Assembly: GCA_964036045.1 (NCBI GenBank)
Contig: OZ038391.1
Coordinates: 42,915,621-42,979,620 of the forward strand
Source of the DNA: Eutreptiella sp. 'Long Island Sound 2002'
Taxonomy: Eukaryota; Euglenozoa; Euglenophyceae; Eutreptiales; Eutreptiaceae
Direction: 5' to 3'
Length of the DNA: 64,000 nucleotides
Shown piece after piece: positions 41,316 through 51,764 of the stretch. The notes below the pieces were generated by a model. It was not told the DNA's origin and did not search any database. It worked only from the letters and a program-made list of their open reading frames with translations. A program made the translations under genes and the position numbers. The stretch's first letter is position 1. Each line of letters starts with the position of its first letter.

Positions 41316-41646
41316 ATGTGGACCCCGTTGACACATGCTTTTCTTGTGATGGCACACCTCAAATAGCCTGCCACGAATGTAAGGTTCTTCGTTGTACCTT
41401 GCACGCATCTATCTTGTGTCAATCAGAGATATGTGTTGGTTTGCGCCAATTCTGGGCAGCCAACCTTGCTGCTGCTACTATTGCTTTTGTTGTTGTAGCT
41501 GCTTATGATATTAACACCCGTCCTGGTGTGTGGAACTAACACAAATGGCCGGGGATCAACCCGGGGGCTTTGTGCCCTGAAACAAAAGTACCACCTACCA
41601 TCAAAATGTTGACTACCTTGGTTAAAACGGGCGGTGGGGGGCGGGG

Positions 41647-41747
41647 GGTAAAACTTAGTAGAAACGAGGTAAAACTTTGAAACAAATTTTTTTACAATTT
41701 TTTTTACAAATTTACTAATTTTTGCCACGTTTCTGCTAAGTTTTACC
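41647..41747. repeat. 20-bp inverted repeat in AT-rich DNA
   Basis: GGTAAAACTTAGTAGAAACG at 41647-41666 and its complement with one mismatch at 41728-41747, with poly-T between. More GTAAAACTTNGTAG words follow to 41790. Confidence 0.8.
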
Positions 41748-41809
41748 AAAATTTACGAAGTTTTACCTCGTATGGTACTAAGTTCTACCAAATACCCAAG
41801 GCCACACTG

Positions 41810-42496
41810 ATGTCTGCAACGCCCAACGGCCAGACCCCCCCTCACGCCCCGTGCGACTATAGCCCACCCCCGATACACACACAGGGTATGCAGGCGAAGC
41901 TGGCAGGGGAGCAGCAGTCAAGGAAAACGAGATGCCCGGGTAAGGGAGGAGCGAAACGCTCAGCGGGGGCGTACACCAGCGATTTTTACACGAACCCAGT
42001 GATTCCGCCGGGGGCCCGGCGAGGCCCACAGTACCGAGTCACAGATGAGGAGGACGTCCCAGCGGAGCCGGCGTGCATCAACAAGGCGGCGCTTTTTACC
42101 CCACCACAGAAGTGCGCAGTGGCGCGGCGCCCTGAGCAGCGGCCGGCTACCCCGCCTCTGGGTCTGCGCGGCACACCAACACAGACAATGCGCGTCCTGT
42201 GCGGCGGTGGGCAGGGGGGTGCGGCACTGCTGTGCCAGAGGACATGCCGGGCATCCACGGCCACCGGTGGCCCCGCGGGGCCAGCAGAGGGGGGCACGGC
42301 GAGTGGAGGTGCGTACCCCTGGGTGGGGGGTACACCATCAGCGAAACGGCATAAACGCCAGCGGGCACTGGCCCCGGGCCCGGACACCCCACAAGCGAGG
42401 GAGGGTGGACGCGACCCCCCCCCCCCTGCCAAGAGGATGCGCTGTCAATCGCCGAGTGCCGCACGGCATGGTAGAGCAGGGACAGAGGTGACTTAA
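41810..42496 (+). CDS. Hypothetical basic, Pro/Gly-rich ORF
   Basis: An ATG-initiated frame of 228 codons, GC-rich, without recognised domains. It is rich in Pro, Gly, Ala and Arg, with basic clusters such as SAKRHKRQRAL and PPAKRMRCQSPS near the end. Such composition is common in retrotransposon ORF1/gag-like proteins, and the RT remnant lies 3 kb downstream. It could equally be chance openness in GC-rich DNA. No function is assigned. Confidence 0.3.
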   Translation: MSATPNGQTPPHAPCDYSPPPIHTQGMQAKLAGEQQSRKTRCPGKGGAKRSAGAYTSDFYTNPVIPPGARRGPQYRVTDEEDVPAEPACINKAALFTPPQKCAVARRPEQRPATPPLGLRGTPTQTMRVLCGGGQGGAALLCQRTCRASTATGGPAGPAEGGTASGGAYPWVGGTPSAKRHKRQRALAPGPDTPQAREGGRDPPPPAKRMRCQSPSAARHGRAGTEVT

Positions 42497-43610
42497 TCCC
42501 GAAACCCCAGAGGTTCTGGCTCAGGCGAGGCCCCCTACCGCGACCCAAGCAGGCACCAGAGACAGAACCGGGCGCCAGGACTGCATGACCTGTCTTCTTA
42601 TGCTGGCGCCTCAGGCGACCGCTGGGGGCCCTGGACCCATGCAGGCTTCCCTCTTTAATATTGTTCTACCCCACCCCCGATACACGCACACACACACACA
42701 CACACATGTCATCTCAACCCAGTTCCTGAAGCCCGGCGACAGGGCAACAGAACAAAAGAACTCATGGTTTGGTCGCATCATTGTTGAACCTCGCAGTTTG
42801 AGCATGATTTGAAAGATTTGGGCGTCACACACACACACACTCTCTCTCAGTTCCTGCCGCCAACACGATGGCAGCCTCACCAGGAGCACCGCCACATGTT
42901 CAAACACAGAACCCCCTTCAAAGTGTGCCTTTTGGAATCATGGTTTTCGTAGTTCTGGAATCCCCATGTGCATGTGTAGTCGACGCACGCATAGATCGGG
43001 CAGCCAAGTTCAAAACCACCCCTGCATCCATGTCTGTCACAGTGCAGAGCGCAACCATGCAATATGTACAAAACCTTCGTGTAGCAAAGCTGCACAACAT
43101 CAGCGCAGCATAGGAACAGAGAAATGTGAAATGATTCTGCCTAGTGCAGGTTGGCTCCCCGTCGGACCACCCTTTTCCTGCGTTTCGCATGCGTTTGGAC
43201 TGGGTGCATGCAATGTACATGGAATGTGGTTTGGAGCATTTGTAGCGTGCCTGATGGGCTCAAGCAGAGAATGCGCAATACGCAGCAGAGTGGGTGCACC
43301 CATGCTTCTCTTCCACATTTGGGGAGGATATGCAGGATAGCACCTGAGCAGTAGCCCATACATGAAGAACAATATCTTAGGAGGAACAATAGCTATGAGG
43401 TATTTGTTCCCACGAGGATGCTCGCGCTACTGCAGACGACCAATAGGCGGCAATAGGACACTGGGCCCGCCAAGGGCATGGCATCATGCGAACACATTTA
43501 TCCCTCCCCCTACCCGTGCAAACTACTTCTTGACAATGCAATGAGTGATCTTCCTTTCACTTTCTGAGTGTCTATTTTTTTCGCTTTGTGGTTGTGGACC
43601 ACAATCAAGT
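42497..43610. other. Spacer upstream of the EF-hand gene
   Basis: CA microsatellites at 42688-42706 and 42828-42842. The segment at 42634-42670 repeats one near 27755-27800. No gene recognised. Confidence 0.5.
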
Positions 43611-44231
43611 ATGGCTGCTGACAATTGTAACAACGTCGCCCTTCAATTGATCCACAAATTGCTTGGTCCGCAAGGCGTCACAAACCTCCATTATTTGGAA
43701 TTGTTGTTGAGTTCTTCTGGTGTGATTCCGCTCATGGCGCCGTTTCATGGGATCCAGCTCCTCGACAAAGCGGTGTCCGCAGGCCGCTTGGACAGCCTTG
43801 GGGCGTTACAGCTGATATTCACAGCCTCAGAAGGTGTGGATCCTCAATCAAAATCGAAGGCCCCAGGCAAATTGCAAGCTGTGGAGCCTTATGCAGGAGG
43901 GGATGAGTGCGAATCCCCTTTTATTCACAAGACACGGCCCTCACATATGCGTTCCCCAACAAAGAAGCCGGAGTTCTTGGAAAACGATATAACTGGCTCG
44001 GCCATTACAGATGATCAGTTGTGGGACTTGTTCGAGTATTACGATGTCAACAAGAATGGCTACCTGAGTAAAAAGGAGTTCGCAAAAATCTACCGGTCAC
44101 TCGAAAATTTCGGCTTGCCACCTTCTGGAGAAGAGATAAGTAGACTACTCAACCAGTTCAACGTGTTGGGAGATGGTAAGATTTCTTATGAGGAATTTGC
44201 CATCGTCATGTTGAGGATTGCTCAACGGTAA
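43611..44231 (+). CDS. EF-hand calcium-binding protein
   Basis: Predicted 206-residue single-exon protein. The C-terminal half (about residues 140-205) has two EF-hands. The first is canonical: DLFEYYDVNKNGYLSKKEF, with D-x-N-x-N-G and the final Glu at position 12, so it should bind Ca2+. The second, NVLGDGKISYEEF, keeps Asp at position 5, Gly and the terminal Glu but starts with Asn, so binding may be weaker. The N-terminal 100 residues have no recognised domain and include a Lys/Pro/Ser linker (SPFIHKTRPSHMRSPTKKP). The start is the ATG at 43611 rather than the longer frame upstream. A likely role is a Ca2+ sensor in the calmodulin superfamily; partner unknown. Confidence 0.85.
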   Translation: MAADNCNNVALQLIHKLLGPQGVTNLHYLELLLSSSGVIPLMAPFHGIQLLDKAVSAGRLDSLGALQLIFTASEGVDPQSKSKAPGKLQAVEPYAGGDECESPFIHKTRPSHMRSPTKKPEFLENDITGSAITDDQLWDLFEYYDVNKNGYLSKKEFAKIYRSLENFGLPPSGEEISRLLNQFNVLGDGKISYEEFAIVMLRIAQR

Positions 44232-45249
44232 TCGTGATGACAGAAAAACTGATCTACCCTTCAAGTGCTAACTTCGCATGGCTTTAATTGTGTGGTGGCA
44301 ACCGAATGTGTCCATCAATGATCTGCCAATTTGTTTGTGTGATGATTTTTGTGTGTGACGTGTGATGAAAGGCATTGGGATGCCTTGAAGCGCAGTCACT
44401 CCGAATGGACAGCAATTGATTTGGTTTTCTCCAATTTTCCAGGCATGTATCGTTTCCCAATGAGGCCATTAATTGAATCAATAAGGGGTTGATGGATGTT
44501 TCTAATTTTTTGTATCTTTGTATCTTCTGTGCAGTGCCTTGTATGACAAGAAGAACCATTGAAATTGTTACATCAGGGTTTTTTGAAACCTTGGTGTTTA
44601 TTTGTTTGCATGTTGTTTGTTCATCACTTTCAATCACTTGGACTGCCTACATACTGCAGTGCACTGATATCTGATGGTCCCCGCCCAAGCTACTTCTTGA
44701 CAATGCACTGAGCGAGCTTCCCGGAGTGATTCCGGATGATGATGACCATTGTCGCTTTATGGCCAAGCTCCTTTTTGAGGTGGGCAGGGCATAGGGACCA
44801 TGTGAATTTGGGACCTAATTTTGTGTCCTTCCTGAATTGTGGTGGCGCCTACAGTGTGCGATGCTTATGCATATCCTGGACCACTTAACGACGGGTGACA
44901 ATTTGGCATGCAGCTACCATCTCCCCACATGTTTCCCATACCCTTTGTCTTTCTTGCGTTGTCGGTGGGTTCATGGTATGACAATTGTGAGAAGGGCACC
45001 ACAAACGTGCAAACAAAGGTGCTACATCTTTCCCTCAGCATTGGCGGAGACAGGAGGTAAAGGAGTTCAGAGAACACATGAGGGGGTAGAAAGTATCACG
45101 CAGAGATCCTATCAGCGCGGGAAGAGCCATACAAGAGGAAGTAGCCTGGTACCGTGCGAATTCTAAAGATTTGCGAAAATAATTAATTCCTGGCACAAGG
45201 TGTTGTTGCCCGCAAAAAAAAAAACGCAAAAAAATTAATTATTGGCTTC
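44232..45249. other. 3' flank of the EF-hand gene, no gene recognised
   Basis: Moderately AT-rich with short frames. The word TACTTCTTGACAATGCA occurs both at 43524 and at 44691, framing the EF-hand gene in direct orientation. No further structure was found. Confidence 0.45.
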
Positions 45250-45350
45250 ATGCCTTACGCAAAAATGGGTTCCGCAAAAAAAAATCGCAAAAATAAAGTA
45301 ATTTTTGCCCCTGCCCCCCTTTTTGCAAGAATGCCAGAATCACGGGACAG

Positions 45351-45481
45351 ACGGAGAACGGCGGCACAAGGGACTAGTTATTTCTACAAGGTGCTCAACA
45401 AGTGGATGAGGACCCCCATGACGAAAATACGAAAGCACCCTACACCTCAATCTGCCAAACTGGTCATGCCAAAAAACCGCA

Positions 45482-45528
<47 letters not shown>

Positions 45529-45641
45529 CGGCACAAGGGACTAGTTATTTCTACAAGGTGCTCAACAAGTGGATGAGGACCCCCATGACGAAAATACCAA
45601 AGCACCCTACACCTCAATCTGCCAAACTGGTCATGCCAAAT
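45351..45641. repeat. Long direct duplication with ACGGAGA expansion
   Basis: A segment of about 120 bp beginning ACGGAGAACGGCGGCACAAG recurs 167 bp later. The spacer holds six ACGGAGA heptamers (45483-45525) that also begin each copy. Both copies keep an open frame through GTSYFYKVLNKWMRTPM, so this looks like duplication inside a retroelement ORF. Confidence 0.9.
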
Positions 45642-45683
45642 TTTAGTGGAAATCTAGAGTGAAACGAGACGTTAGGGAAGAAG

Positions 45684-47241
45684 ATGATTGACAGGCACAC
45701 AGAGCAGGTAGTGGGAGAAGCTAGGGAACCGGCATTCAAGGAGTTCATGGCAGCCACCATACAGCCAATGCAGAAAGGAGCAGCCACTGATGAGATACTG
45801 AAGGGGGTGTGGCAGTTGTCACCGTACTATGTCATGCAGACGCTGTATCTAGGGGTGGTGTGGGCATGGAAGGGAGGCACAACGCCGGCCCACTGGGTGG
45901 CGGCAAAACTAACGCGCATGGAAGGAAGGCACAACGCCGGCCCACTGGGTGGCGGCAAAACTAACGCTGCTGATGTACAAAAAGGGGGTGATGACAGAGG
46001 CTGTGAACTACGGACCCATCTTTGTTAACCCACTAATGTACCTGGCCTTCATGAAGATAGTGTTTTGGAGATACGCGGCCGAGATCATGCAAAGTTTGGA
46101 TGAGTACCAGTATGTGGTGAAGGGACGCACCACGACTATGCAATGTTTAAACTTGGTCCATGCAGTGACGGCCCTGGGTTCAGTATGGAAAGATGGGTTT
46201 GTATGTAAGTTGGATGTGCTCGGTGCGACATCCTCTATTGTTCCACATGATGAGACGGCTAGGACGGGACAAAAATTTGCTGCAAGCCTTTCAAGAATCA
46301 CAGGAATAGACAATATGCACTTGTCAATGGGAACAAAGCAAGTGGAGTGGACGACTAAGAGGTGATTAAAAGAGGGATGCCCTATGTCACCTATACTATC
46401 TATGGCCTACTGCAACGTCTACATAAAGAAACTACACCACCGGCATCCCACAATCATGTTTCTAAGTGATGTGGATGACATTCTCTTTGTGGCAAACAAT
46501 ATTGAGGAGGTCAAGCACGTACGGGCGTCGGTGGAAGAAATAGGGAGAACACTAGGTCTTAGAGCGCACCCAGACAAGACAAAACAATACCATTGGGGAG
46601 GACAAGAGGTAGGGAAAATAGTCCGGTGGTGGGAACAACCAGTGAAGGTGAGGGCACCATATTTTGACTAGCGGCCCCACACTATGGAGGGAATGCCAGG
46701 GATACCACAAGACACTGGAGGACCAAGACTTAGGAGGGCTACACGAGGTGTAGACAAGTGGGCACCAATGAGCGACAAATGGTGGAAGTGCATCATTGAG
46801 TCAAAAGGAACAACAGAGCAGCTAGAAGAGGCCCAAAACACGGTTTCCCAGGGCTGGTGAGTACGGTTTCAACAAGGGTTAGTCCCCTTGAATGGTGACG
46901 ATCTGAGGGCCACGAGGGTGTCACAACCATGGGTGAAGGAATGTTGAGCACACAACAAGATGCTGTGCGAAACCTTCGAGGACTAGCACGAGCAGATGAG
47001 AAGGACGGCACAAGCCATCAAGCGGATAATAGACACGGCGGAAAGTCAAAAGTACGTTGTGGAAGCGGAATGGGAGGAAGGTGCGTTGTGGGTACAAGCA
47101 TGGCAACACGCTTGGATGAGAAATGCCTTGAAATGGTACAAGTGGATGAACCAGACGCCGCACCACTATAAGAAAAACAGAGTCACTGTGGACTACAGCA
47201 AGGAGAGAGGGAAGACAAGGGGAAAGAAAGCGAGGCGATAG
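45684..47241 (+). pseudogene. Non-LTR-type reverse transcriptase remnant
   Basis: The frames together cover an RT domain: PAHWVAAKLTLLMYKKG, NYGPIFVNPLMYLAFMKIV and VVKGRTTTMQCLNLVHAV, then FVCKLDVLGATSSI (first catalytic Asp region). After a frame break comes PMSPILSMAYCNVYIKKL, then LSDVDDILFVANN, the xxDD catalytic box, here D-V-D-D. Basic residues close the ORF at 47241. The copy is broken by a 52-bp duplication (45865-45966) that shifts frame, a stop at 46363-46365 before PMSPILS, and stops at about 46669, 46858 and 46945. It is therefore inactive. The RNase H fragment at 942-1658 could come from a similar element. Confidence 0.75.
45865..45966. repeat. 52-bp tandem duplication inside the RT remnant
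   Basis: CATGGAAGGGAGGCACAACG... at 45865 repeats at 45917. The 52-bp length is not a multiple of three and causes a frameshift of the RT ORF. Confidence 0.9.
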
Positions 47242-47253
47242 ATGGTACATTTA

Positions 47254-47568
47254 GGGGGCGTTTTTGCACAGCGCGCGCACAGCGCGCGCACAGTGCGCGC
47301 ACAGCGCCAATTATTACGGTGATTATCCGGGTAACAGCCCCGAAAACCACCCACCTGCGGAATCATGCACAACCAATTCAAATATCAAAAATTCAAACAT
47401 CTGATGCTTGCCATGGGTCCCAGGGACCTGAATTCTGCCCCCTATAGCCCCGTCCACTGCAGCAGCCATTCAATGACATCCTTCCTATCTTCTGAACTTA
47501 CCGAACTCCCGGTGGTGGAGAACGGCCAACTTTTTGCACAGCGCGCGCACAGCGCACGGTACGCCCCC
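47254..47568. mobile_element. Harbinger-like MITE, TTA target duplication
   Basis: The left end GGGGGCGTTTTTGCACAGC and the right end, complement GGGGGCGTACCGTGCGC, are flanked by TTA (47251-47253 and 47569-47571). Arrays of GCACAGCGCGC lie just inside both ends. The interior has no ORF. It inserted just after the RT remnant. Its left end matches the right end of the 49814-50349 element. Confidence 0.8.
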
Positions 47569-47571
47569 TTA

Positions 47572-49113
47572 GAAGTAGGCCGCACAGGGAGTGAGAGAAT
47601 AGGAATAGGAACAGACAGCATAAAACAATAATGAGGAATTGCCGTGATGAGTGTCACAAGTTGACACGTGGCCAATTGGCATACCCGGATAATCGAATGT
47701 AGCCAAGCTGGAATTTTGAGGGGGCGTTTGTGCATGCCACGGAAAGACCGGCATGTCTGATCATTATAGGCTGTGGCATAGCCATGATTCCGCTCCCCCA
47801 ATGGGGCCATACATTGGACTAGCGGATGTACAAAAAAAAGAAAAAAAGGTGCTACACCCCTTCCTCAGCCTTGCACTGGAAGGGAATTATTGTCGATAGC
47901 GTTGAAGCGCTCTGGCTGCGGCACTGTAACTCACCCCCCCCTCCCCCCACACACACATACTGGTTGGTCTGTGTCATTTGATTTAAAGGATCTTGCCCTG
48001 CATGAGAGCAAGTTATTCTCTGCTACATGCACGGGGTCAACTTCCAAATGTGGGACACCATGTGCCGGAACCCTGGGGGCACAACATGTACTCACACTCT
48101 CATATCAGAGTGTGCCTCTCTAGTACAGAGCCTGTTTGCACAAAGGGGGAATAGGAAAAATGGACCTCTCATACCAACTCCTTTGGTGGTAGTCTTTGAG
48201 CGCGGCGTGTTAGTAGGTTGTTTCCGCAAGGACGCAAGGAGGATGTCCAGTGACTGGCACTGGGGTAGACCAATGTGGGGTACTTATTCAGACCTTGGTC
48301 ATGGCCATAGCTCGAGGTGCTACGGGGAATAGCACACTGCAACCTAGCAGGTCAATGCCCCTCTATTGAGCAACCAATCGTCACTGCTGACGTTCTTTTC
48401 CAAGGGCGAGCGGAGTGTCACTCGTCAGCCTCTAATTAAGTGCTATTCTAGTCGCTAGTGAAATTCAAAATAAACGTGTTTATGCGTTTACTTTCCAAAA
48501 AAAAACGCCCGTTTTTGGGCGAGAATCGCTGTTTATTGATGTTTATTGATGTTTATCGGTGTTTTCACATATTGTTGCATGCATTGGGGAAGGTTTTCGG
48601 TTGCCTTGTTGTGCCATTCGCTCGCAAGTTGTCATTTCGGGTAGGTGTCATTTAAATTGGTTTCCGTAAAGCAACAATCATACTCGCCATCTCGTTCGCT
48701 TACAACAAAGAGGTTAGGGAAATGTGCCTCTTGACACTTCGTGCCGGATTGCATTTGTACGTCCACATTAGAACAACAACCTTCAACGCAAAATAAACAA
48801 AGTTCTCGCTTCTAATTCACCGCATGTCCGTGCGCATTACCATAAATAGATAGACAAAGCCTGAACTTCGGTGGTTCCTATGTTTCTCCATTCCGCCAGA
48901 AGAATTATCATCTCTCGTCTTCTTGTTTGTTCACCCTTCAGACCCTCTTTTCCTATCTCGCATCTCGGGATGTTCCGCATGTTTATGTTGTGCTCTTGTT
49001 TCATGTGCAGGGTATGAATTACAAGAAGGGATGAGCCAAGATTATTATTCACATGCAAACGCAAACAGCGGGGGGGGGGGGGGACAAGGCACAGAGGAAA
49101 AATCATTTGCAGT
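47572..49113. other. Intergenic, no gene recognised
   Basis: A small, doubtful inverted pair (GGGGGCG at 47720 and CGCTCCCCC at 47794) may be another MITE. Poly-C lies at 47934-47948 and poly-G at 49070-49083. The words TTATTGATGTTTATTGATG repeat near 48533-48560. No coding region is supported. Confidence 0.45.
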
Positions 49114-49194
49114 TGAATGAAGGTCCCAAAAATAAACATTTGAATGAAGGTCCCAAAAGTAAACATTTGAATGAAGGTCCCAAAAATAAACAAG
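49114..49194. repeat. 27-bp tandem repeat, three copies
   Basis: Units begin TGAATGAAGGTCCCAAAA at 49114, 49141 and 49168. As 27 is a multiple of 3, the repeat keeps frames open on both strands. Confidence 0.95.
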
Positions 49195-49813
49195 GATTGG
49201 GAACATCCAAGAATAAACAGCATGGGATTTGCTTTGTACCAAAATTGAAGACATACAAACATATCTAAACATGTAGTAGAGAATTATACAGACCTCAATA
49301 GTACCAGCCACATAGAACAAAGTTGTGTCCTATGAACCTGCAATGGAAGGAATAGGTATAAGGAGGCAAGCATCCGCAGAATGACCATTTTTGTAAACAA
49401 TTTGTTTAAAAAAAAAGGTAAAAAAACAAAAAAATTTCACCAAAATAAACAAGTTACTAGTCACTAGTCAAATGGCCTTTGGATAGTGTTTAATTAGAGG
49501 CTGACACTCGGTGTGACTCAAAGCTCAATGTGAAGTTGCTAACACCATGTAGGAGGTGTAGGTGGACCGATGTGCTTTCACTAGTAGCGATAGGGTTAGC
49601 CCAGAATCCTACAGCCAACACGAGTGGGGTTAGGTTGATACAGCACTCATAAAATGGGAACCTTATTGGGTTATCACATTTTCCTTCTGGCAAGCAACCA
49701 AATTTTCAGCCCGGGTCTGTTGCTGGTCCTTTTAGTTTTTGGTCGGATGGGACATGAAAATGGGGTTGATAGCCCCATCAAGTTGGCCAAAAGCGAACAC
49801 AGGTTCCCAAGTA
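49195..49813. other. Intergenic, no gene recognised
   Basis: AT-rich spacer with A runs at about 49409-49432. No structure beyond short frames. Confidence 0.45.
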
Positions 49814-50349
49814 GGGGAGCAAGCACCGTGCGCTGTGCGCGCACTGTGCGAAAAGTCGGCTGTTTTCCACCCCCGGTAGCTAGATATGGGGCGCATGATT
49901 GGCATGGGCACCCATACAGCATTGTCACAGTGTACGATTGCCATTGTGCATAATTGTAGCATCATCTCCCCTCCCTGCTTGTATGTACCCTTGCAAACAG
50001 GCACCCTGAGCCAGGTCTATGGTGATGCATTTTGAGGGTGTCTGCTGCGGGACACCATATTTTGCCCCTCATGTCCTCACACCTTCTATTGCATTCACCA
50101 TGGACTTCAATGTTGGAGACAAGGTGTTCTACACCCGCTCCAATGGGGTTGCCACGGTGGTGGGGTTTGCACCCACCACCAATGGTTTATTCACTTGGAG
50201 CATTTTCAAGATGGAGTCAAGGTGGTGAATCGGCAGTGCACAGTTGAGTCCATCTCCTTTGCCATCCCAAGTGCCGACTCACCACCCCACCACACTGCAG
50301 TCCCTGGGATAAAAGACCGTGATAATTGGCGCTGTGCAGAAATGCCCCC
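49814..50349. mobile_element. Harbinger-like MITE carrying an FTRSTG-family peptide
   Basis: The left end GGGGAGCAAGCACCGTGCGC precedes a GCGCGCACTGTGCG block. The right end, read on the complement, is GGGGGCATTTCTGCACAGCGCCAATTATCACGG, which matches the left end of the 47254-47568 element (TTTTTGCACAGCG, CAGCGCCAATTATTACGG). Flanks share only TA. The ORF at 50100 lies inside. Confidence 0.65.
50100..50228 (+). CDS. Short FTRSTG-family ORF
   Basis: Forty-two codons from the ATG: MDFNVGDKVFYTRSNGVATV, then VGFAPTTNGLF. It lines up with the start of the ORFs at 30135 (PGRPVIFTRSTGDLV) and 31633 (PGTSVMFIRSTGEPF). The stop follows early, so this is a truncated copy. Confidence 0.4.
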   Translation: MDFNVGDKVFYTRSNGVATVVGFAPTTNGLFTWSIFKMESRW

Positions 50350-51764
50350 ATAGCCTCAAATAACCCCCTTATCCCCCACTCTCAGGGTTGGGGGAGAGGA
50401 TTCCCATGCTGTCATACAGCAACCCTAACCACAACACAACAACCAAAATTCATTGGCCAATGACGTGGAAAGGGGCTTGGAGACCAGGGAACGAGTGGAG
50501 TGGGTGGTAAGGATAGGCAATTGCAGGTGATACTGTGCAGCAATAGGTAATAATTCAGAGTAATGTTGCTATTGCTGAGGCCGTACAACCGCAGTGTGAC
50601 ACGTACAGCACGGTGCAAGATCTGGGTCAACGTTTCGGCCTAACTGACCATGACTATTGCCATGTAGAATGGCACAATGCTGCCATGTAAAATGGGACAT
50701 GCATACAAATTTGGTGGTGCCATGTACCATACAGGGCAAAACTGTCCCCCACCTGCTTGCAGTCTGGACCACAAAAACTGTGGTCAGAAAAGCGGAACCA
50801 GAAAAGACGGGGTTCGTGCTTAGCACAGGGGTTGGGGGGGGGGGGGGGGTACAAAGCCAAGTAGCACAAAATGGAAGGCCCCCAACAAAGTCTAGATGGG
50901 TTGCAACCGGCTGTTGTCATCATTGTTGAAAGATTCCACCACTACCACAAAGATACTGCCTCTGCATGGGTTGCATTGCCACTCGGTAGAACTCTTGTAG
51001 TTGCAATAGCCATTATTGGTGTGCATGCTGGGCTGCCAGGTTGAGCACAAGTCATTCCTATTTCTTTTGGTGTGTTTCTTCAAAGAATGTTGCTGTATTT
51101 TGTGCCCAAAGCCCCTTTTGAACGGCTTGCTCGTAGGTCACACGGCTACGGCTGTGCGCATGATACCTAATGATTATCGTTTCCCAGAGCGTGCTTGCCC
51201 AAGGAGGAGGTGGAGGCACCACAGCATCATAGGAGGTAGGGTTAGGATCAGGTTCATTGTGCCCTTGGGGCACACCCGCGTGACCCAAGAAATCAACACT
51301 TTGCAACACAACCAATCACATATGTAGCCACGGTAAGGCGACTGCACGTGACACCTAATGCTGAATATGAAGCGCTGCTAGCTAATCGGTGGGTGGAGAC
51401 CTGTTTCTTGTAGTTGGCAACTTCAAATTGTGCCGTGTGGAGGGCTGAAGACCCGGTGATTCCTATCACATCACGGCGTATTGCATGAGGTCTGCGAAAC
51501 CTTTGAAAATTGCGTCCACTTGAAGAAAAGGGGTACACCACCTGAGGATGGGCCTGTTGAAGTCAGTCCGCAGTGCCAAATTGGGGTTTTCTTCACAGGG
51601 TCTGTAAGTGTTTATGGTCTGCATTTTCGTCTGTGGACGTGCTGTGCCCTGCCATTTGCCAACTCCTCTTGTTGGCAGGGATGCCTCAGGGGCTAAGTTC
51701 CTGCATTCTTTTAGTCCTTTTAGTCCGTCACTTCTTCTCCTTTTGTTCCCTCACCTCATCGACA
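50350..51764. other. Spacer upstream of the acyl-CoA synthetase gene
   Basis: A G17 run followed by TAC at 50837-50855 resembles an end of the poly-C/TA family, without a partner. The last 50 bp before the ATG are pyrimidine-rich (CTTCTTCTCCTTTTGTTCCCTC). No other gene is recognised. Confidence 0.5.

Larger units (their letters stand above)
40403..41539 (+). pseudogene. Cys-rich transposon ORF split by a hAT-like insertion
   Basis: The 5' half is open from about 40403 to the insertion site, with CFRCHYICNC and HPACLLTLHCALS clusters and then FTPRTPALNWEMARMYTKP. The 3' half resumes after the element with VDPVDTCFSCDGTPQIACHECKVLRC and ends RPGVWN at 41539. The order and spacing of Cys pairs resemble small treble-clef or CxC clusters of transposase-associated proteins; assignment to the KDZ group would be a guess. 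A decayed copy lies at 17915-18200, which shows the uninterrupted arrangement of the DNA. Confidence 0.55.

Noticed and set aside
47719-47804. Very short MITE with GGGGGCG and CGCTCCCCC ends
   Set aside because: The arms are only 7-9 bp and no target duplication is visible.
48837-49262. 141-codon minus-strand ORF with FGTFIQMF repeats
   Set aside because: The openness is explained by the 27-bp tandem repeat (a multiple of 3); the rest lacks protein-like character.
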